NCBI RefSeq assembly: GCF_027580225.2
Contig: NC_073354.2
Location: 27,920,001-27,984,000 of the forward strand
DNA from: Misgurnus anguillicaudatus
Lineage: Eukaryota; Chordata; Actinopteri; Cypriniformes; Cobitidae
Direction: 5' to 3'
Length of the DNA: 64,000 nt
Positions within the stretch are counted from its first letter, which is position 1, and each line of letters opens with the position of its first letter. This document shows positions 36,170 through 46,698 of this stretch, piece by piece. The notes beneath the pieces were generated by a model, which worked only from the letters and a program-made list of their open reading frames with translations, ran no database searches and was not told the DNA's origin. The position numbers and the translations under genes were made by a program.

Positions 36170-36403
36170 TATTCTGTTTTTTGTTATAAGCCAGAAATGA
36201 CAAGGAGGCGGCCTCTCTCAATACAAAGTCAATGCGGTTGGATTGTTTTCCCCCCGGTGGGCGTGGTTTTCAGGTTATGACGCGCTGCGCTCTGTCTCTA
36301 TCAGAGCCAGCTATGCTGCAGTATTTACGACAGTGGTAATGGACAATTACGCTTCTAACCTGCAGGGGGGGCAAAGAGCAAAAACTCTTTAGTGTTGCTT
36401 TAA

Positions 36404-36732
36404 GGCACATCCACATTTTAAGCGACTTTGTCGCTGTGTGTCGCTTGTCTATTTCAAAAGAGGTGTTTCTAAATCTGTCATAAACAAATGAGTACCGTCC
36501 ACTCCAGTAACTGACTAGAGACGGATGACGTGAACTCCACTGCTTTGCTTTCATTGGTAGTCACTCATGAAAGTCGCTCATCATTTGCATAAAGTTAAAC
36601 ATTTCTCAAATTTGTCGCGCGACTGGAGGCTTCAAATCTCATTTTCACCAGAAGTCGCCAAGCTTCCATTGAAATCATTGAGATCGCATCGCTCTGCTAC
36701 TGCTAGTTGCTGCTAGTCTGAATGCAGCTTTA
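36404..36732. other. Unresolved inserted sequence in the nest
   Basis: Sits between the THAP palindrome and resumed family B sequence (ACAAGTATGGAGAAAAGGACC). It contains GTCGCTGTGTGTCGCTTGT and ends GCTAGTCTGAATGCAGC, resembling one end of a fish hAT MITE, but the other end is not visible. Confidence 0.4.
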
Positions 36733-37052
36733 CAAGTATGGAGAAAAGGACCGTTCCGACATTGTTGTATTTGGGATGATACAAATGAACGTCTTTGTGT
36801 CGGTTTATTGTTTAAAATGGTCCGCAAGTGTGTGTTTCACATGTATAAAGCGTGACCCTTTTTAACGTGATTATGTAAAACCTAAGGTCGCACTGGCACG
36901 TCACACAGCTAGTGCAAGGCAAGAAGTTGTGGTTTAAAGAGCACCTATTTTATTGCTTTATTTACAACGTTATTTTGTGTATTTGGTATAATACAATGTG
37001 TTCGCGTGGTTTTTGGTTAAGAAAAACATTATTTTCCAAATATATACCGAAC

Positions 37053-37786
37053 TGTCATGGTCCTGTCAGACATCCGTGCTAGATGTAGGTCTGAGTGCAT
37101 CTGACAGGACCGTGGCAGTATCATGTTCTGTGTGGGGACATGTGGGATCACATTCTGTGTGTGGCTGCCACATGTTCCCGGTGTCTTGTTGCTGTCGTGA
37201 TCTTGCCAGACCTTAGTGTAGATCAGGTCTATGTTCTGTGGGCAAGGTCAGGGCAGCAGTGTGTGTACGTGGGAACACGTGTGTTCACATCATATCTGTG
37301 TGACACGTGTTCCCAGTGTTTTGTGGCTGTCATGGTCTTGCCTGACCTTGGTTATTATCCAGAGGGCAGGACCAGGGCAGCATTGTTTTATGTGGGAATA
37401 CGTGTGTATTCACATCATGTATGTGTGACACGTGTTCCCAGTGTCTTGTCACTTTTACCCTACTCCCTTATGTAATCATGTCTTAAGTGATTAATTATGT
37501 TCACCTGTTCCCCATTGATGTGGTGTCTTTATAATGCCCTTGTGTTCTCTGTGTGGTGTGCGTGCGTTGTTTGATGTTTGTGGTAGATTCTGTGTTCATG
37601 TATCCTGTGACATATTCATATATTCCCAGTTTATTTGTGTTTCATCACATTGTTGATTATTCCTTGTTTTACCCCATCGTGGGTGTTTTGTTTCTGTTTT
37701 GTAAATAAATAGTTATATTTTTGTATTGAGTCTGCGTTTGAGTTCTCCTTTTATTTTCTACTATCCGGTTTATACCAACCGTGACA
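37053..37786 (+). repeat. 5' LTR
   Basis: Begins TGTCATGGTCCTGTCAGAC and ends CCAACCGTGACA. Contains a TTATAAT box-like site near 37540 and AATAAA at 37704-37709. Internal near-repeats around CGTGTGTTCACATCAT explain the similar short frames found here. Confidence 0.93.
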
Positions 37787-37821
37787 GAACGCACGCACCC
37801 AAACTGAACTCAGCGGACCCG

Positions 37822-38865
37822 ATGATGCAATGTGCATCGGACCCGGAGTGGTGGTCCTCCATTTCGGACCAGACGCTCTCCGGGGGTAGCCCTTTCCCAC
37901 CACAGAGGGAACTCCCCCTCAGAGACTATGCCTTGGCGGTGGAGAAGAGTAGGGGGAGTTACCCGGAGTTTCTGGCCAGCGCCTATCTGGTGGCTGGCAT
38001 GAGGGATCCTCCCCCAGTGCAGGAGAGAGGGAGTTTGTTGGGGCTGCCCTACTGGGAGTTGGTGGACTGTCTCGCGCTTCGGCAACGACCAGAGAGACCA
38101 GCGGAGCCTGCCGGAGCCCGCGCAGCTCCGTCCAGCCCGAGAGGTATTGGGACCGGGGCTGTCAGGATGGGAGGGTCGACTCTCGTTTCCTCGACGCTGG
38201 GGACTACTCCCGCGACCAGTCGCTACCCTGATCTCCCTGTATCCGGACGAAGGAGGAGGAGAACAAGGAGAGTCTCGCAGCTGGCACAGCCGGGGACACG
38301 TCACCCGCCGGTGCAGCCGGAGACACGTCACCCGCCGGTGCAGCCGGAGACACGTCACCCGCCGGTGCAGCCGGAGACACGTCACCCGCCGGTGCAGCCG
38401 GAGACACGTCACCCGCCGGTGCAGCCGGAGACACGTCACCCGCCGGTGCAGCCGGAGACACGTCACCCGCCGGTGCAGCCGGAGACACGTCACCCGCCGG
38501 TGCAGCCGGAGACACGTCACCCGCCGGTGCAGCCGGAGACACGTCACCCGCCGGCGCAGCCGGAGACACGTCACCCGCCGGCGCAGCCGGAGACACGTCA
38601 CCCGCCGGCGCAGCCGGAGACACGTCACCCGCCGGCGCAGCCGGGGACAAGTCACCAGTCGGCTTCTCAGCCGCAGGACTTTAAGACTTTTGTTCCCCAT
38701 GGACATTTTGTTTCCCCTGTTTTTGCCCCACCACCCCTTCATCATATATTGTTTTTGTTACATCACCCCAACCCGTTGGTCACGTATGTCTGTTTACCTT
38801 TGTTGTTTGTTGTAATGTTGTCATGGTTGTCTTCTGTTGTTCAGTCTTTCGTTCCTCGTGTTTAA
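37822..38865 (+). CDS. Internal ORF of the LTR element, Gag-like with 9-residue repeats
   Basis: An ATG at 37822 opens a frame of 347 residues. The N-terminal part (about residues 1-130) reads MMQCASDPEWWSS... and is rich in Pro, Glu and Arg, resembling a retroelement Gag-type leader only in general character. It is followed by 14 tandem 9-residue units (PVQPETRHP or PAQPETRHP) and a hydrophobic C-terminus (FLLHHPNPL..LPLLFVVML). No zinc knuckle, protease or polymerase motif. Whether it is translated is unknown. The frame is not disrupted in this young copy. Confidence 0.55.
   Translation: MMQCASDPEWWSSISDQTLSGGSPFPPQRELPLRDYALAVEKSRGSYPEFLASAYLVAGMRDPPPVQERGSLLGLPYWELVDCLALRQRPERPAEPAGARAAPSSPRGIGTGAVRMGGSTLVSSTLGTTPATSRYPDLPVSGRRRRRTRRVSQLAQPGTRHPPVQPETRHPPVQPETRHPPVQPETRHPPVQPETRHPPVQPETRHPPVQPETRHPPVQPETRHPPVQPETRHPPVQPETRHPPAQPETRHPPAQPETRHPPAQPETRHPPAQPGTSHQSASQPQDFKTFVPHGHFVSPVFAPPPLHHILFLLHHPNPLVTYVCLPLLFVVMLSWLSSVVQSFVPRV
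38284..38661 (+). repeat. 27-bp tandem repeat (VNTR), 14 units
   Basis: Unit is about GTGCAGCCGGAGACACGTCA plus CCCGCCG. Nine consecutive units start GTG, and four then start GCG, with a variant unit at each edge. Because the unit is a multiple of three and free of stops, several frames on both strands stay open through it. Confidence 0.95.
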
Positions 38866-38922
38866 TGTTTTTGTTTGTGTTTGTTTGTGACGTCTTGTAT
38901 CCGTCCTTAAAGAAGGGGGTAC

Positions 38923-39656
38923 TGTCATGGTCCTGTCAGACATCCGTGCTAGATGTAGGTCTGAGTGCATCTGACAGGACCGTGGCAGTATCATGTTCTG
39001 TGTGGGGACATGTGGGATCACATTCTGTGTGTGGCTGCCACATGTTCCCGGTGTCTTGTTGCTGTCGTGATCTTGCCAGACCTTAGTGTAGATCAGGTCT
39101 ATGTTCTGTGGGCAAGGTCAGGGCAGCAGTGTGTGTACGTGGGAACACGTGTGTTCACATCATATCTGTGTGACACGTGTTCCCAGTGTTTTGTGGCTGT
39201 CATGGTCTTGCCTGACCTTGGTTATTATCCAGAGGGCAGGACCAGGGCAGCAGTGTTTTATGTGGGAATGCGTGTGTATTCACATCATGTATGTGTAACA
39301 CGTATTCCCAGTGTCTTGTCACTTTTACCCTACTCCCTTATGTAATCATGTCTTAAGTGATTAATTATGTTCACCTGTTCCCCATTGATGTGCTGTCTAT
39401 ATAATGCCCTTGTGTTCTCTGTGTGGTGTGCGTGCGTTGTTTGATGTTTGTGGTAGATTCTGTGTGTATATATCCTGTGACATGTTCCTATATTCCCAGT
39501 TTATTTGTGTTTCATCACATTGTTGATTATTCCTTGTTTTACCCCATCGTGGGTGTTTTGTTTCTGTTTTGTAAATAAATAGTTATATTTTTGTATTGAG
39601 TCTGCGTTTGAGTTCTCCTTTTATTTTCTACTATCCGGTTTATACCAACCGTGACA
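38923..39656 (+). repeat. 3' LTR
   Basis: Same 734-bp length as the 5' LTR, with about 11 substitutions and no length change. AATAAA at 39574-39579. Preceded by the polypurine tract AAAGAAGGGGG at about 38910-38919. Confidence 0.93.
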
Positions 39657-40349
39657 CGAACGTTTTTGTAGCTCCAGATTTCACTCTCTTCCAGAAACGC
39701 ATAGATTTGAAAAGCTCTGTGTCACTGATTGGCCAGCTAATCTGTACGTTGTGATAGGCCTGAATACCTCTGACGTCAGACAGAAATGTGACGCTCCTTA
39801 CCATGTTTGAAAGATTTGCTCACAGTGTAGTGCTGACAGGAGTTAACTTACAGGCTGTGAGTCCAAGCGGAGAAATTTTGATAATGTCGGTGTTTACTAC
39901 CTCACCAATCCCAGGAAGTAAACTGTTGCCTACAATCCTTGTGTTTGTTGTAGTCCAAGAAAACAGATTTAGGTTGAAGATGATGACTCGCGTCATCGTT
40001 TACTTTGGGGTATGTACCTTTTGCATATCGTTAACATGTACTAATACACTCTTATACACCAAAGGAAATCATGAACTGGACAATGGGTGCCCTTTAAAAG
40101 TCCTGATGAAAATCGTTTTGATAGATAAGACCATTATGCCTCCGTTAGGATCGTTTGGAGCCCTTTTAAGCTGCATTGAAACTGTAACCATTGAGGTCCA
40201 GGAAACTCTGTAGAGAAAAATCCTGGAATGTTTAACTCAAAAAACGTAATTTCTTCTCGACTGAACAAAGAAAGACATCAACATCTTGGATGACATGGTG
40301 GTGAGTAGGTGAATTAGGATTTTTTTCTGAAAGTGGAGTATTCCTTTAA

Positions 40350-41084
40350 GGACAGCTGAGCAGCCTTGGAAAGGAATGCAAGAAAATAAAAGCTGATCCC
40401 AGCAAAACAGAGCAAACTCAGATGATCTCAGTTAGATAACAACACAGATGCCTGTATGTGATGCTTAAATTGGTCCACTGGGTGAAGTAAAAAACCCATG
40501 CTGAGAGTTGTGAGCAGACATCAGAGGATCTTCCCACTGCTCCTGGTGTCTGAAATCAGTTTCAAACGCAGCAGTGGGGATTTATAAAGGCGATAACAAC
40601 ACCATCAGGTGAAAATCGCAGTGTTAGTCTCTCTATTGTTTGCGAGGAAGATTTCTGTCCTCCCACAAGCTACAAAAAAGATGCCAAACCTGAAACCTCA
40701 ACAATTCAACCCTAGTTCAGTATAACTACACTTCCCACAATACCACAATTAAATGTATAGACCTTGGCTCTGAAACCCTCATATACTGTAGAAACTGTAC
40801 AGCCTCAGTACTGTAACCTGGTTATGGGGTAAATTTGAACCAACTTTAAGTGGGTCTTCTCACAAGTGCCTGCAGGTGTATTTGTGGGTTAAGAAATGAG
40901 GAAATCTTCAATCAGACTTTATAAAATGCACATGGGCACATGAGGTTTTTCAGATACCTAAAACAAAGCATTTGGGACTGACTGATAAAATGTCCACCTT
41001 ACAAGTCAAAACACCTTAAAGGCGGCGGTGTGCACAATTTTTAGAAAAGCTTGGAAAAGTAAGCTTGATTGCCTGGGTTATCTA
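40350..41084. other. Intergenic sequence, nothing recognised
   Basis: No gene, tandem array or mobile-element termini identified. Confidence 0.45.
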
Positions 41085-41200
41085 TTTTGGTATAGATATG
41101 TACCTTTGAGGTAGTATGCACCGTAGGTAGGAACATAAGTGTACTTTTTGAAAAGGTGCCACGCCAGTGTACCTTTTTGTACCTTTTTTCTGAGAGTGTA
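41085..41200. repeat. GGTACC-rich repeat, family G fragment
   Basis: TACCTTTGAGGTAGTATGCACC and TACCTTTTTGTACCTTTTTT resemble the other family G copies. Incomplete. Confidence 0.55.
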
Positions 41201-41279
41201 TGTGTGCTACCTTTGGACCAAACCCATGAGTGTTGCCTTGCTAATGCACTTCTCTGCCGATTGAGCTACTTATTATTAA

Positions 41280-41500
41280 AGCAACACTAAAGAGTTTTTG
41301 CTCTTTGCTCCGCCTACAGGTTGGAAGCGGAATTGTCCATTACCACTGTCTTCAATAATTTAGCCTACTGCAGCAAAGCTGGCTCTGATTGGATTGTAGG
41401 TCTGCCATAAAGCAAGTTTTTGTAGTTTTCACTCGAACTACAGGACCGCGACCCGACACTAACTTCTTTAGTGCGGTTTTGGCCGATAGAGGGCTGCAAA
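41280..41500. mobile_element. Partial copy of the palindromic TTAA (THAP) element
   Basis: AGCAACACTAAAGAGTTTTT follows TTAA at 41276-41279. Downstream, GTTTTCACTCGAACTACAGG and CGCGACCCGAC match the arms of 35630-36399. No THAP-coding part remains and the right end is lost. Confidence 0.7.
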
Positions 41501-41739
41501 GCGAATCTGAAAAAGCTGTCACCCTGTTTCGAGTGGATGAACGACTGAAACTTTTTTGGAGATGTTATTTTATTTGAAAAAAAAAGTGCCCCTGAGTTTT
41601 TATGTTAATCTGTAATACCGTGATTATTCACTAGATAAGCGCACTTACCCAATTTATAAATAAATAAGCAAATAATTATTTCCTAATTTTAAACTCAGTG
41701 TATGTTCTGATAATCGTTTTGAATCTGATCTCTTCACAA

Positions 41740-42029
41740 AAAAAAACAATTATTCTAGCTTTTTGCTAAAAATATATTTTTGAAGAAAATACCCATATTC
41801 AAGAATTTATAAGCAGAATTTTTTTTTATGATGAAACGTTTTTTTTTCCCCGTTTTGTTTGTTTGTTGTTTGTTTGAAAGCAGTGGGTCTTTTCTTTCAT
41901 TTGAAATATTTGTATGTTTATATATTTTAAAAGAAAATTTTCCTGGAAAGCATTTTGTGAAACTTTTGAAAATCACAAAAAATGCTGGCAGGCAACTTTA
42001 AAAAAAAAAAGCTGGCGGGGAATGAGTTA
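41740..42029. mobile_element. Fragment of the CTCTTTCGCCGCC TTAA family, inverse orientation
   Basis: The phrases GCTGGCAGGCAACTTTAAAA and GGGAATGAGTTAA near 41982-42029 are the reverse complement of the left end of 29663-30123; TTTGAAATATTTGTATGTTT matches the interior. Confidence 0.6.
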
Positions 42030-43997
42030 AAATGTGAATACTGTGCAAAACAAAACTTTGGGATTCTGCTTCAGTACCTATATTTATTTTCGGTTTTATT
42101 CATATTTTTATTAGAAATGGAAATTGTTTACATACTCCCAATGGATACATCTATTGCCTCACACAGTATTTTTCTATAATAAACATTACAGAAAATTTTA
42201 TTTGTTTAATTTCTGGTCATAGTGGCTACCTGTAAATATCCTAGATATCTAGTTTCTTCTTACATGGGGACAACTAATGGTTCATGAAAAGTGGCACAGC
42301 TTACTCAACTCTCTATCAATACCAAATGATATTCCAATTAATTCAACACGAGAAGCAAAATGATAAAACGTTCTCACGTGCCCTTTGATTCCAGCTCAAC
42401 TCTTTTCTCATCTATTAATAACAATTAGTGATGTTAACGGACACATTCCTCTCTAATAAGCATCCATCTCCAGCTTACGGCTCTAGCTCCTGTGTGGTTA
42501 CGCCTCAGTGAATCTATCGGCGAATGCTACGGATTCAAGGATCTCCGTGAGGCTGTTAATTACGGTCGATTTGTTCTGTCTTAACCTTCAGCCTCGTCCT
42601 TTGACTGCCTCAGATGTACCATCTGTATCTGCACAGCATGTGGAAGATTGAGGGAGAAGACAGGAATGTTATAATCTGTCATTATTTACTTATCCTCATC
42701 TGAGATTTATTTTTAAGGAGGCATGAGTTGGAAATCTGTTCTGAATGTTTACTGGGTATCTAGGGGATACGTATTGAATTGGCGCGATGGCGCATGCGTA
42801 GAGTGTGGCGCTCTGGTGTCGCCATGAGACGAAGGCTTTAATAAACTAAGCAAAAGTGATGTTTCACATCGTGTATGCCTGCATTATTCCAACCCTTCTG
42901 GAGTATTTTCATTTATCTTTTTCCTTTTTACACTCATATCTGTCTAAACCATGCTGGTGTTTTTTCCACAAAATACCACATTTAAAGAATAACTATAGCT
43001 CTTGCTTTACAAAATGGCACAACTCTGTACTGTACAATGTTTGTGTTATTAGTATTTTGAAGCCATACAATGGCTTTAGCTTATTGCTAGTATTGTGTCT
43101 ATCATAATACGTGTTGATATGACTGATGATGGGTGATTATCGAAATTAGACTTATGAGGTGTCATGAAACTATTTTATTAAAAAAGTAAATGCAAAGTAA
43201 GAGTATCAAAATAAGAAGCATACAGTTACAAACATCTCTTCATGTACTATTTTGCAGATGATTTCAAATGACATCATACAAACCAATTTTGTTGTTTTTT
43301 CCACATTTAGGGGAAAATGTTCATTACCGCAACGTGTCCATGACTGGATTTGGGTTCTTTGACATGGAAATATTTATAATAAAAAAATTATAAATTATAA
43401 ATTATAAAATTATAAAAATCATTAATTGTGATCATTGGTAAACGCAGAGACAATAATAAGGAATATAAATGTGTCCAAGACCAATTTTCTCATCCTCCGC
43501 AACAATTTTCAATCATTGTTTAAGCCCTCAAGGAACTAACATTTAAAAAAATGTGTTAGAAGGGACATAATTGACTGTGACACTCAAGATGGCTACCAAG
43601 CAATTCTTATTTTTTCTCTCCAGATAAAAGTTGAATTTTGTTTGTCATAGTTCCTAGACAACTTTTTAGTTCTCATTACCGAAACATGAGTTTGTAAATG
43701 CATATATCATGTTGCGGTAATGATAATCTAAAAAATGTAAATAATTCTATAGGAAATATTTTTTAAATCCTCTAAAAATGGTAATAGTAAGTTCAGACCT
43801 TAATGTACAAAAAAAAATTGGCTTCAAGGGCTTTTAAAAAAATCTGATGCATCTGCATGCAAGTCTGGATTTCGTGAGAATCACCCTGTGAAGTGTTGAT
43901 GCTTGTGTATAGTAACTGAACAGGTAGTATTATTGAATTCTGGACACAACTGCAGGTTGGACACAATATGTCAGAAAAAATAGCGGAAAATATATCC
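42030..43997. other. Intergenic sequence, no gene recognised
   Basis: Includes a short AT-rich direct repeat (ATTATAAATTATAAATT near 43385-43415). Around 43310-43740 two inverted phrases (TTCATTACCGCAACGTG and CATGTTGCGGTAATGA) suggest a decayed foldback element. No exon seen. Confidence 0.45.
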
Positions 43998-44095
43998 CAG
44001 CTGTCACTGGGGCGGTACCTTTGCTTTGCACCTAAAGAAGGTACATGTTGGTAGTAAATGAACATGTACCTAATGGTACATATTAGAACCTTTTC
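43998..44095. repeat. GGTACC-rich repeat, family G fragment
   Basis: CAGCTGTCACTGGGGCGGTACC and ATGGTACATATTAGAACC match the family G ends at 62705-63412. Confidence 0.7.
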
Positions 44096-44820
44096 TCAAC
44101 GATATAGTAAAATTGATACTTCACAAATCATATTTTTTACTTAAGACTGATTGGATTTACTATGATACTAGCTTTGTTTTGCTGGACTGTTAGTCGTCCC
44201 AGTTTTATAATCCAAGGATGACACGGGGTATGTATGTGTGTGTTGTGTTTTGGTTTTTGCCTATGTATCTGCCAATCTGATATCTTGGCTGTCATGCTGT
44301 TGGACTGCACCTGCTCACACCTGTCCATGGATTATAAATGCTCTTTGTGCCTTCTGTCAAGCTATAAACAACCACATGAAATCAAAAAATAGCAGAGAAA
44401 CAGGCTGGTGTATTAACACAGCACTGTGCAAATCCATAGAAAATGCTGCAGGTTTTCCACAACGCTATCTTTTCTCTCTTCTCTTTTGAATAACAGTAAC
44501 ATGATGAAGATGCAGTGCATCACTTATCACAGAGCAGTGTGTCACATTATGTTATCGCTCTTATCATTCAAAGATCTTTCAAATTGTACTCATCTGACAG
44601 TTGCGCATGCAGGTAATTACTTTATGTTTGAGGGAAGACTGTAGTATACTGTACTGTACTGGGAGATTTATTGAAAATGAGGAATACATTCAATTTAAAC
44701 ATGCAACCTTTGTTTAAAGGTTTAAAGGATGCAATAAGGTACTTGAGGCTGTGCTGTATTGTGGAATAAGTCACGATTGAAGGGCAATGTTAGGCATGAC
44801 GTGAAGCCGTGACATATTCA
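44096..44820. other. Intergenic sequence, nothing recognised
   Basis: Small frames on both strands without family signatures; no repeat termini recognised. Confidence 0.45.
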
Positions 44821-44828
44821 TAATACAG

Positions 44829-45071
44829 CAGTGGTTCCCAACCTTTTTTCACTTCAAGGCCCCCTAGTTGCCCACAACAATATTTGAAGGTCCCCCACTA
44901 ACTCAATTTTTTCCAAATAAAATTAACTAGAGCTTGGAATGACTAGACAGAAGTATATTTGCTACTAAAATGGTCAATTTTTAATACTTGTTTTGTCCCA
45001 TTTTTAATAATTTTAAGTCACCTTGAGGCCAACTTGGAAATCTGCTGAGTCCCCCAGGCCCCCGGGCACTG
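44829..45071. mobile_element. hAT MITE with perfect 8-bp target duplication
   Basis: CAGTGGTTCCCAACC at 44829 and GGGCACTG ending at 45071 are flanked by TAATACAG on both sides (44821-44828, 45072-45079). 243 bp, non-coding. Confidence 0.88.
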
Positions 45072-45262
45072 TAATACAGCACTAGCCTCAAGTACCTAAT
45101 TGCTTTATAAAACAGTTACAACACAATACAAATAAGAGAGAAAAAAATATGTATCAAACAACTTTCATGAAGTAAAATCACTAAAAGCTTTTCTTGTGCT
45201 GAAGAAATAGTCCCTCACTGACTGATAGCAACAGAATGTATCACATATGTTTTGGTTGCTAA

Positions 45263-45665
45263 GGGGTTGTGCACACCAAAACTTTTAAACGTGGCTGAAA
45301 ACGCCTGGACAACGCTGAATGCCAGCTGTTTTTTAGCTGAGTGCCAGCTTTCTTCAGCTGAGCGCTTTGGTAGCTCTGATACGTCAGCTGTGAGACGGTT
45401 GGTTGCTGTGATACTTGTCCCGCCCCTCCTCCACTGTGATTGGACGGCCACGTAAGAACTGACATTGACGAGCAAAACTTTTTACCCAAAGTTGAACATT
45501 TTCAAGTCTCGGCGCTGAGCGCGGAAAACCGCCGGGCGCCGGTTTTCATCGCGGGAGAGAACCGCTAGCTGCTGGCTTATTTGAAAAACGCCGAGCTTCC
45601 ATTGGAAACAACTGAAAACATGCCGCGCCGGCCGCAGGCGTAAAAGCTTTGGTGTGCATGCCCCC
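45263..45665. mobile_element. Harbinger-like MITE
   Basis: GGGGTTGTGCACACCAAAAC at the left and GGTGTGCATGCCCCC at the right are inverted and flanked by TAA (45260-45262, 45666-45668). 403 bp. The copy within the hAT at 21758-22521 begins GGGGCTGGACACACCAAAAC but is truncated on the right. Confidence 0.78.
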
Positions 45666-45689
45666 TAAGGGTGATACACATAATCATTT

Positions 45690-46484
45690 TGTGCAAAAGT
45701 CACATTTTTATAAGAAAAATACAAAGTAAGCACTTTTAAAGTACAACTTAAAAGTGCACTAGCCATGTGATGCGCCAGGTCACGCATCACATATGTGAAA
45801 CACACATTTGAGGATCATTTTAAACAATAAACTGACACAAAGACATTAATTAGTATCATTCAACATACAACAACGTCGGAACGATCGGCTTTCTCCACAC
45901 TGGGGTGGTAGTTTCGCATACATCATGTGTGACCTTTTGACATGCTTACGCAATGCGTAAGGTCGCGCTGGCGCATCACATAGCTGGTGCAAGACGAGAA
46001 GTTGTGGTTTAAAAGTCGGAGCTGATGGTGTAGTGGGCAGCGCTCTGACATGTGGTTCTTTTGCCTTTTTGGCATTTGGATTCCTGGCTCGTGGTCATTT
46101 GCCGATCCCATACCCCTCTCTCATCCCTGACCTTTCCTGTCCTCTCCTAAAAACTCACTGTTAAATAAAGGAAAAACTGGCCAAAAAAGTACATATCTTT
46201 TATTTTTCTTGCAGAAAATGACAATCGTTTCGATAGATAAGACCCTTATGCCTTGTTTGGGATCATTTAGAGCCATTTGAAGCTGCATTGAAACTGATTG
46301 AAACCTGTAAACTGTTGAGGTCCAATAAAGTCTATTAAATTGATAAAAATTCTGGAATGTTTTCTTTAAAAAAAAAAACTATTTATTCTCGACTGAACAA
46401 AGAAAGAAATCAACATTTTGGATGACATGGGGGGGGGGGTAAGTAAATAATCATGATTTCTTTTTTATGAAAGTTGAGAAATCC
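45690..46484. mobile_element. Foldback TTAA element, family B copy 4, with a SINE inside
   Basis: Collinear with the inner two thirds of 6736-7637: CACTAGCCATGTGATGCGCC, ATTAATTAGTATCATTCAAC and TTTCGATAGATAAGACCC. The right end is GAGAAATCCTTAA. A tRNA-derived SINE (46017-46184) interrupts the right arm at GTGGTTTAAAAGT. Confidence 0.78.
46017..46184 (+). repeat. tRNA-derived SINE with target duplication
   Basis: The head CGGAGCTGATGGTGTAGTGG carries a box A-like motif, followed by GTGGTCATTTGCCGATCCCA shared with 27865-28048 and an A-rich tail (AAATAAAGGAAAAACTGGCC). AAAAGT is duplicated at 46011-46016 and 46185-46190, and removing the SINE restores family B sequence. Confidence 0.8.
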
Positions 46485-46698
46485 TTAAAAGCAAATGTGA
46501 TAGAGGTGCATGTTAATTTTTAACTTCACTTTTGAATTGTTATGCTGAAAATATCATTTGTAACCGGTAGAATTTGTAATACTGTCTGTTTCCCCCCGCT
46601 GGCTCTGCTTAACAAGGCAGATGCTTCATTAGTAATCAACCATATGATATGGCATTGGTATAAAAGATCTCTTAATTTTTGTGCCCCTTAATTTTTCA

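Larger units (their letters stand above)
35630..36399. mobile_element. Palindromic TTAA element carrying THAP-coding arms (Kolobok-like)
   Basis: The termini AGCAACACCAAAGAGTTTTT and AAAAACTCTTTAGTGTTGCT are flanked by TTAA (35626-35629, 36400-36403). The 770-bp element is almost wholly a palindrome with arms of about 380 bp. Each arm includes the start of a THAP zinc-finger frame, pointing inward. TTAA target plus THAP domain is the combination described for Kolobok transposons. A further partial copy lies at 41280-41500. Confidence 0.82.
37053..39656 (+). mobile_element. Young non-autonomous LTR retrotransposon
   Basis: Two 734-bp direct repeats (37053-37786, 38923-39656) begin TGTCATGG and end CGTGACA. 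Both are flanked by the 5-bp duplication CGAAC (37048-37052, 39657-39661). I count about 11 substitutions between them (about 1.5 percent), so the insertion is recent. A purine tract AAAGAAGGGGG lies before the 3' LTR. The sequence after the 5' LTR (GAACGCACGCACCC) does not start with the usual TGG of a primer site. The 1,136-bp interior has no protease, reverse transcriptase or integrase, so mobilisation must have been in trans. Confidence 0.93.
36938..40093. mobile_element. TTAA element, family D copy 2, split by an LTR retrotransposon
   Basis: AGAGCACCTATTTTATTG at 36938 follows TTAA (36934-36937); GGGTGCCCT ends at 40093 before TTAA (40094-40097). Without the LTR element it is about 547 bp, close to the 539-bp copy at 48315-48853, with which it is collinear. 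Confidence 0.83.
35468..40345. mobile_element. Foldback TTAA element, family B copy 3, host of a multi-level nest
   Basis: Family B sequence appears in three blocks: 35468-35625, about 36733-36937 and 40098-40345. The last block ends GGAGTATTCCT before TTAA (40346-40349). The gaps hold a palindromic THAP element (35630-36399), an unresolved piece (36404-36732) and family D copy 2 (36938-40093). Comparison with 6736-7637 shows GTGGTTTAA|AAGT interrupted exactly at the TTAA used by family D. The left arm is truncated. Confidence 0.8.

Noticed and set aside
38284..38661. Regular repeat array that could suggest CRISPR
   Set aside because: Units are contiguous with no unique spacers, inside a vertebrate LTR element.
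37810..38745. Minus-strand open frames of 311 and 148 codons over the VNTR
   Set aside because: They exist because a 27-bp unit without stops keeps several frames open on both strands. The composition is a mirror of the repeat, and there is no independent coding signal.
36998..39345. Cys/Val-rich frames repeated in both LTRs
   Set aside because: They arise from GTGTGT-rich LTR sequence and are duplicated simply because the LTR is.
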